Origin: an uncultured Eubacteriales bacterium
GTDB lineage: Bacteria; Bacillota; Clostridia; Christensenellales; Borkfalkiaceae
Reading direction: 5' to 3'
DNA length: 9,851 bases
NCBI GenBank assembly: GCA_902767455.1
Contig: CACXHH010000192.1
Location: 1-9,851, forward strand
Part shown: in pieces, positions 6,948-9,851 of the stretch
Numbering within the stretch: the stretch's first letter is position 1
Layout of the letters: each line of letters starts with the position of its first letter
Position numbers and translations under genes: made by a program
The notes under the pieces: model-generated
The model's database searches: none
What the model was told of the DNA's origin: nothing
The model's input: only the letters and a program-made list of their open reading frames with translations

Positions 6948-6977
6948 ATTATATCACTTTACAAGTCCGTTATACAA
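6948..6977 (-). promoter_or_regulatory. Probable sigma-A promoter of yitT (extended -10)
   Basis: On the minus strand TATAAT (complement of 6948-6953) is preceded by TGA, forming an extended -10 element. TTGTAT (complement of 6972-6977) is a weak -35 with an 18-nt spacer. The start site would lie near 6941, giving a leader of about 45 nt. Confidence 0.6.
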
Positions 6978-7025
6978 GCATAATTAACTAAATTTATAAT
7001 TTTTTTTGTCGCGGGCGCGCGCCGT

Positions 7026-7055
7026 GTATAAAACAATAGATAAACGTCAATAATC
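7026..7055 (+). promoter_or_regulatory. Candidate sigma-F promoter of spoIIR
   Basis: GTATA (7026-7030), a 15-nt spacer and GTCAATAATC (7046-7055) resemble the forespore sigma-F consensus (GYWTA; GGNRANAHTR). The -10 differs at the second and last positions. The spoIIR gene of Bacillus subtilis is sigma-F-dependent, so gene identity supports the site. The start would fall roughly 30 nt before the ATG. A GC-rich palindrome, GGCGCGCGCC (7014-7023), lies immediately upstream. Confidence 0.5.
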
Positions 7056-7090
7056 TGACTGTTCAATAAGCGTTAAAAGGAGCTTTCTCA

Positions 7091-7606
7091 ATGAAAAAAG
7101 CGTGCATAAGTTTTTTCGGTATTCTCATAATAGTTTTGCTCGCCGCGTTTTACGGCGGAAGCGAAAAGGTCGAAAAACGCGAGTATCTTCGTATTCACGT
7201 ACGGGCGAACTCGAACGAGCTTAAAGACCAGTCGATAAAGTACGAAATAAAGGATATTATAGTCGCGTACCTTACGCCAAAGCTTGGCGAAGTTGCTTCC
7301 AAAAGTCAGGCGCAAACGATTATCGAAAACGAAAAAGATAGCGTTAATCGCCTTATAGACGGGTTTCTTGCCGAAAACGGATTTACGTACAAAAGCTCGG
7401 TCGCTATCCGCAACGAAAAATTTCCCACCCGCGTTTACGAGGACCTGACGCTCGATGAAGGCTTTTACGACGCCGTTATCGTCGAGCTCGGAAAAGCCGA
7501 AGGCGATAACTGGTGGTGCGTGGTATATCCGCCGCTGTGTTTTACGGGCGAAAAAGTGACGTATAGGTCGATTATCGCCGATCTTATACGAAAGTATATA
7601 AAATAG
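7091..7606 (+). CDS. spoIIR: Stage II sporulation protein R (SpoIIR)
   Basis: SpoIIR is the forespore-made signal that crosses into the intermembrane space and triggers the mother-cell protease SpoIIGA to process pro-sigma-E. At 171 residues it is compact but complete. A hydrophobic export/anchor segment covers residues 5-21. The family block LRIHVRANSNELKDQSIK (33-50) follows, then a helical middle, FPTRVYEDLTLDEGFYDAVI (111-130) and the hallmark GDNWWCVVYPPLCF (138-151). AAGGAG (7077-7082) lies 8 nt before the ATG. The TAG stop overlaps the following terminator stem. It lies directly before sleB-ypeB, but an intervening terminator suggests separate transcription, which fits the different sporulation sigma factors expected for the two units. 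The sigma-F-like site upstream supports early forespore expression. Confidence 0.95.
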   Translation: MKKACISFFGILIIVLLAAFYGGSEKVEKREYLRIHVRANSNELKDQSIKYEIKDIIVAYLTPKLGEVASKSQAQTIIENEKDSVNRLIDGFLAENGFTYKSSVAIRNEKFPTRVYEDLTLDEGFYDAVIVELGKAEGDNWWCVVYPPLCFTGEKVTYRSIIADLIRKYIK

Positions 7607-7628
7607 CGTGAAGTTCTTTACGCTTTTT
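7605..7628 (+). terminator. Probable terminator after spoIIR
   Basis: An 8-bp stem with one G-T pair (arms AGCGTGAA 7605-7612 and TTTACGCT 7617-7624) encloses a GTTC loop and runs into five Ts (7624-7628). The left arm overlaps the spoIIR stop codon. It lies 36 nt before sleB, so it probably insulates sleB-ypeB from spoIIR transcription. It is weaker than the other terminators here. Confidence 0.65.
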
Positions 7629-7663
7629 GCGTTACATACGTTTTTTGAAATACGGAGGAACAG

Positions 7664-8401
7664 ATGAATAAAAAGATATTTTTAAGAGTTCTCGCCGCGA
7701 TAGCTTTCGCAGTCGTCGTAACTGCGTCGGCGATAGGCGTTGCCGTAAGCGGGCGGGATAGCGAAGAATATTTTGACGATCAAGTAGTCGCCGTTGCAAC
7801 TTACAAGAACGGCTCGACGGGTTCGGTCGTCAAAAATATACAGACAAAACTTAAACGCTGGGGGTATTACAGCGGCTCGATAGACGGGGTTTACGGCCCG
7901 AAAACGGTCGCCGCCGTCAAGTATTTTCAGCGCAGAAACGGCTTGACCGCCGACGGGATAGCGGGACCTAAAACGCTTTCGGCGATGGGGATAAGCTCGT
8001 CGTCGGCTTCGTCGTCGAAGACGACTTCGTCGGGAACGGGTAAATATACGAGCAGCGACGTGGCTCTTCTTGCTCGCCTTATCTACGGCGAAGCGCGCGG
8101 CGAAAGCTATACGGGGCAAGTCGCCGTGGGCGCGGTCGTACTCAACAGGGTGAAGTCGGCGTCCTTCCCGAACACTATTTCGGGCGTTATCTATCAGCCT
8201 TACGCCTTTACCGCCGTATCCGACGGGCAGATAAACATGACCCCGAACGCTTCGTGTACGGAAGCGGCGAAAGCCGCCATGAACGGTTGGGATCCCACTA
8301 ACGGCGCGATATACTACTATAACCCGAAAACGGCTACGAGCAAGTGGATATTCTCGCGCACTACGACTATTACGATAGGCAATCACGTCTTTGCCGTTTA
8401 A
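7664..8401 (+). CDS. sleB: Spore cortex-lytic enzyme SleB
   Basis: SleB is a lytic transglycosylase that cleaves muramic-delta-lactam-containing cortex peptidoglycan during germination. It is exported across the inner forespore membrane during sporulation. The 245-residue protein has an N-terminal signal/anchor (K3-K4, hydrophobic 5-28). A peptidoglycan-binding type 1 domain follows (about 52-110: VVKNIQTKLKRWGYYSGSID, then YGPKTVAAVKYFQRRNGL and GPKT). After a Ser/Thr-rich linker (111-128) comes the SleB/CwlJ Hydrolase_2 domain (about 130-245). LLARLIYGEARGE carries Glu143, aligned with the family's catalytic glutamate, and the end is IFSRTTTITIGNHVFAV. GGAGG (7654-7658) lies 5 nt before the ATG. 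The partner gene ypeB follows after 9 nt, the usual sleB-ypeB pair. No convincing sigma-G promoter was found in the short upstream gap. Confidence 0.95.
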   Translation: MNKKIFLRVLAAIAFAVVVTASAIGVAVSGRDSEEYFDDQVVAVATYKNGSTGSVVKNIQTKLKRWGYYSGSIDGVYGPKTVAAVKYFQRRNGLTADGIAGPKTLSAMGISSSSASSSKTTSSGTGKYTSSDVALLARLIYGEARGESYTGQVAVGAVVLNRVKSASFPNTISGVIYQPYAFTAVSDGQINMTPNASCTEAAKAAMNGWDPTNGAIYYYNPKTATSKWIFSRTTTITIGNHVFAV

Positions 8402-8410
8402 GGAGAAACT

Positions 8411-9851
8411 ATGGAAGAAATAAAGAACAATGCGACCGAAAAGGTCGAAAATATAGTAAAAAACAACGCCGAAACTACCGATTTTGCAGGAAATTTCGGC
8501 GGCGCTAACGCTTATCCCGCGGGCGGCGAGTTCGGGGCGGAAGAGTATTTTACCGACGATGCCGACGTAAAAAGCGCGCTCGAAAACGAAGAAGCGCTTC
8601 GCTTGGCAGAACAAAAACGCGAACGCAACGCGATAGAAAAACTTGACGAAAAAGAGCGCAAACTTAAACAAAAACAAGCAAAATACGATGATAAAGACGG
8701 CTATAACGACGGCGGCGGAAAGGATAAACGCAAAAAGGGCGGAGTGAGCGGTTGGATAGCCGCGGTGTGCGTCCTTTCGGTTACCTGTCTTGCGCTTGCA
8801 ACGGCGCTTATCGTCGGAACGGGCGACGGAAGCGGCTACGGCAACAGAATGAGCGGCGCCGTAGACGAAGCTTATTACGATTTCGTAAACTACGTCGACT
8901 CGATGGACTCCGATATGTCCAAACTTCTCGTTTCAAACGACGGAAAGCGCCAACAAAAAATTCTGACCGAGCTTTCGGCAAAGGCTCGCCTTGCCGCGGA
9001 CGACGTGTCGCGCCTTCCGTTAAAAGACGAGAGCAAATTTTACACCACCAAGTTCGTAAACCAGATAGGCGATTACTCGAAATATCTCAATAACAAGCTT
9101 ATAGACGGACTTTCGGTTTCGAAAGAAGACGTTTCCACTCTTAAAAACTTATACGAAACGAACAACGCTTTAAAGATGACTTTGAGTGAACTCACCGTCG
9201 ATATGGGCGTCGATTTCGACTTTGACAGCCTGCTTGCCGACCGCGCGAATATGCTCACGGATAAGTTCGACGATATGGAATCGAACGCCGTGGATTATCC
9301 CAAACTTATTTACGACGGGCCGTTTTCGGACGCGCTCGATGACAAAACGCCCAAGTCCGATCTCGGCAAGGAACTGACGCTCGCGAACGCGCAGGACAGG
9401 GTCAAGGAAATATTTGACGGTTACGGCGTTATAGAAGTAACGCCCGACGGCGAAGGCGGCGGCAGTATTCCCACTTTCAACTTTGTCTGCCCGCTCGACG
9501 GCGGAAGCAAACTCTACGTCGAGCTAAGTAAAGCGGGCGGACACCCCGTAGTTTTCGAGTGTTATAAGGAGTGCTACGGCGAAGATACTTCTATCGAAAA
9601 GTCGAAAGAGATAGCCGAAAAATTCCTTGAAAGCGCGGGGTTTAAGAATATGAAAGCCGTATGGGCGACCGAGCAGGGCGCGGTCGCGTATATCAACTTC
9701 GTAAGCGAGATAAACGGCGTTATAGTTTATCCCGATATGGTCAAAGTGACCGTCTGTAAAGAGCGCGGGATAGTTTCCGCGATGGACGCGCGCGAATATT
9801 TTATGAACCACACCGAGCGCGTGCTTCCCGAAATCACGCTCACCGCGCCCC
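8411..9851 (+). CDS. ypeB: Germination protein YpeB (3' partial) with long N-terminal cytoplasmic extension
   Basis: YpeB is the partner needed for SleB to accumulate and localise in the dormant spore. The frame stays open for 480 codons to the window edge. Residues 1-113 are hydrophilic: an acidic/Gly-rich start, a charged helical stretch (about 58-93), then a Lys-rich segment KDKRKKGG. One membrane segment spans about 115-136. The extracytoplasmic YpeB domain follows with AYYDFVNYVDSMDSDMSKLL and helical repeats. From about residue 325 PepSY-like modules appear, including FNFVCPLDGGSKLYVELSK, SKEIAEKFLESAGF, INFVSEINGVIVYPDMVKV and the near-terminal REYFMNHTERVLPEI. ATG 8411 is chosen because AAGGAG (8400-8405) overlaps the sleB stop and sits 5 nt upstream. 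Bacillus YpeB has its membrane anchor at the very N-terminus, so the extension here is unusual. Confidence 0.93.
   Translation, partial: MEEIKNNATEKVENIVKNNAETTDFAGNFGGANAYPAGGEFGAEEYFTDDADVKSALENEEALRLAEQKRERNAIEKLDEKERKLKQKQAKYDDKDGYNDGGGKDKRKKGGVSGWIAAVCVLSVTCLALATALIVGTGDGSGYGNRMSGAVDEAYYDFVNYVDSMDSDMSKLLVSNDGKRQQKILTELSAKARLAADDVSRLPLKDESKFYTTKFVNQIGDYSKYLNNKLIDGLSVSKEDVSTLKNLYETNNALKMTLSELTVDMGVDFDFDSLLADRANMLTDKFDDMESNAVDYPKLIYDGPFSDALDDKTPKSDLGKELTLANAQDRVKEIFDGYGVIEVTPDGEGGGSIPTFNFVCPLDGGSKLYVELSKAGGHPVVFECYKECYGEDTSIEKSKEIAEKFLESAGFKNMKAVWATEQGAVAYINFVSEINGVIVYPDMVKVTVCKERGIVSAMDAREYFMNHTERVLPEITLTAP

Noticed and set aside
7607..7663. Sigma-G promoter for sleB using CATACG (7635-7640) as -10
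   Set aside because: The last -10 positions do not match and no acceptable -35 lies at 16-18 nt; evidence too weak to annotate.
7682..8677. 331-codon open frame on the minus strand opposite sleB and the start of ypeB
   Set aside because: It is antisense to the clearly recognisable SleB and YpeB frames; its Arg-rich composition is typical of a codon-bias shadow and no family is recognisable.

Overview
The window looks like chromosomal DNA of an endospore-forming member of the Bacillota, most likely an uncultured Clostridia-type gut bacterium. The evidence is spoIIR, sleB and ypeB together, AAGGAG Shine-Dalgarno sequences, AT-rich sigma-A promoters and moderate GC content. Genus-level placement cannot be made from this sequence. 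I see no mobile element, tRNA, rRNA or CRISPR array.

Region 1 (1-2454): the downstream part of a large surface or secreted protein. Beta-rich segments flank an SGNH/GDSL-type esterase domain. An in-frame TAG at 958-960 splits the esterase domain, leaving the catalytic Ser and Asn in the first half and the Asp-x-x-His in the second. A strong stem-loop terminator (2473-2507) follows.

Region 2 (2545-5830): a probable three-gene lipid-related cluster behind a near-consensus sigma-A promoter (TTGACT, 17 nt, TATAAT). Its genes are plsX (acyl-phosphate synthase for phospholipid synthesis), a DegV/FakB-like fatty-acid-binding protein, and a GNAT-fold protein only 2 nt downstream of degV. Hairpins follow.

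Region 3 (5979-7055): a YitT-family membrane protein on the minus strand, convergent with region 2. The two share a perfect 18-bp bidirectional terminator that begins inside the yitT stop codon. The divergent yitT-spoIIR intergenic region holds a sigma-A-like promoter for yitT and a sigma-F-like promoter for spoIIR.

Region 4 (7091-9851): a sporulation and germination block. SpoIIR is the forespore signal that triggers pro-sigma-E processing. SleB is the cortex-lytic enzyme and YpeB is its partner. ypeB runs off the window end without a stop; it has an unusually long charged cytoplasmic N-terminus before its membrane segment. No intergenic stretch exceeds 300 bases. The strongest oddities are the interrupted SGNH gene and the YpeB N-terminal extension.
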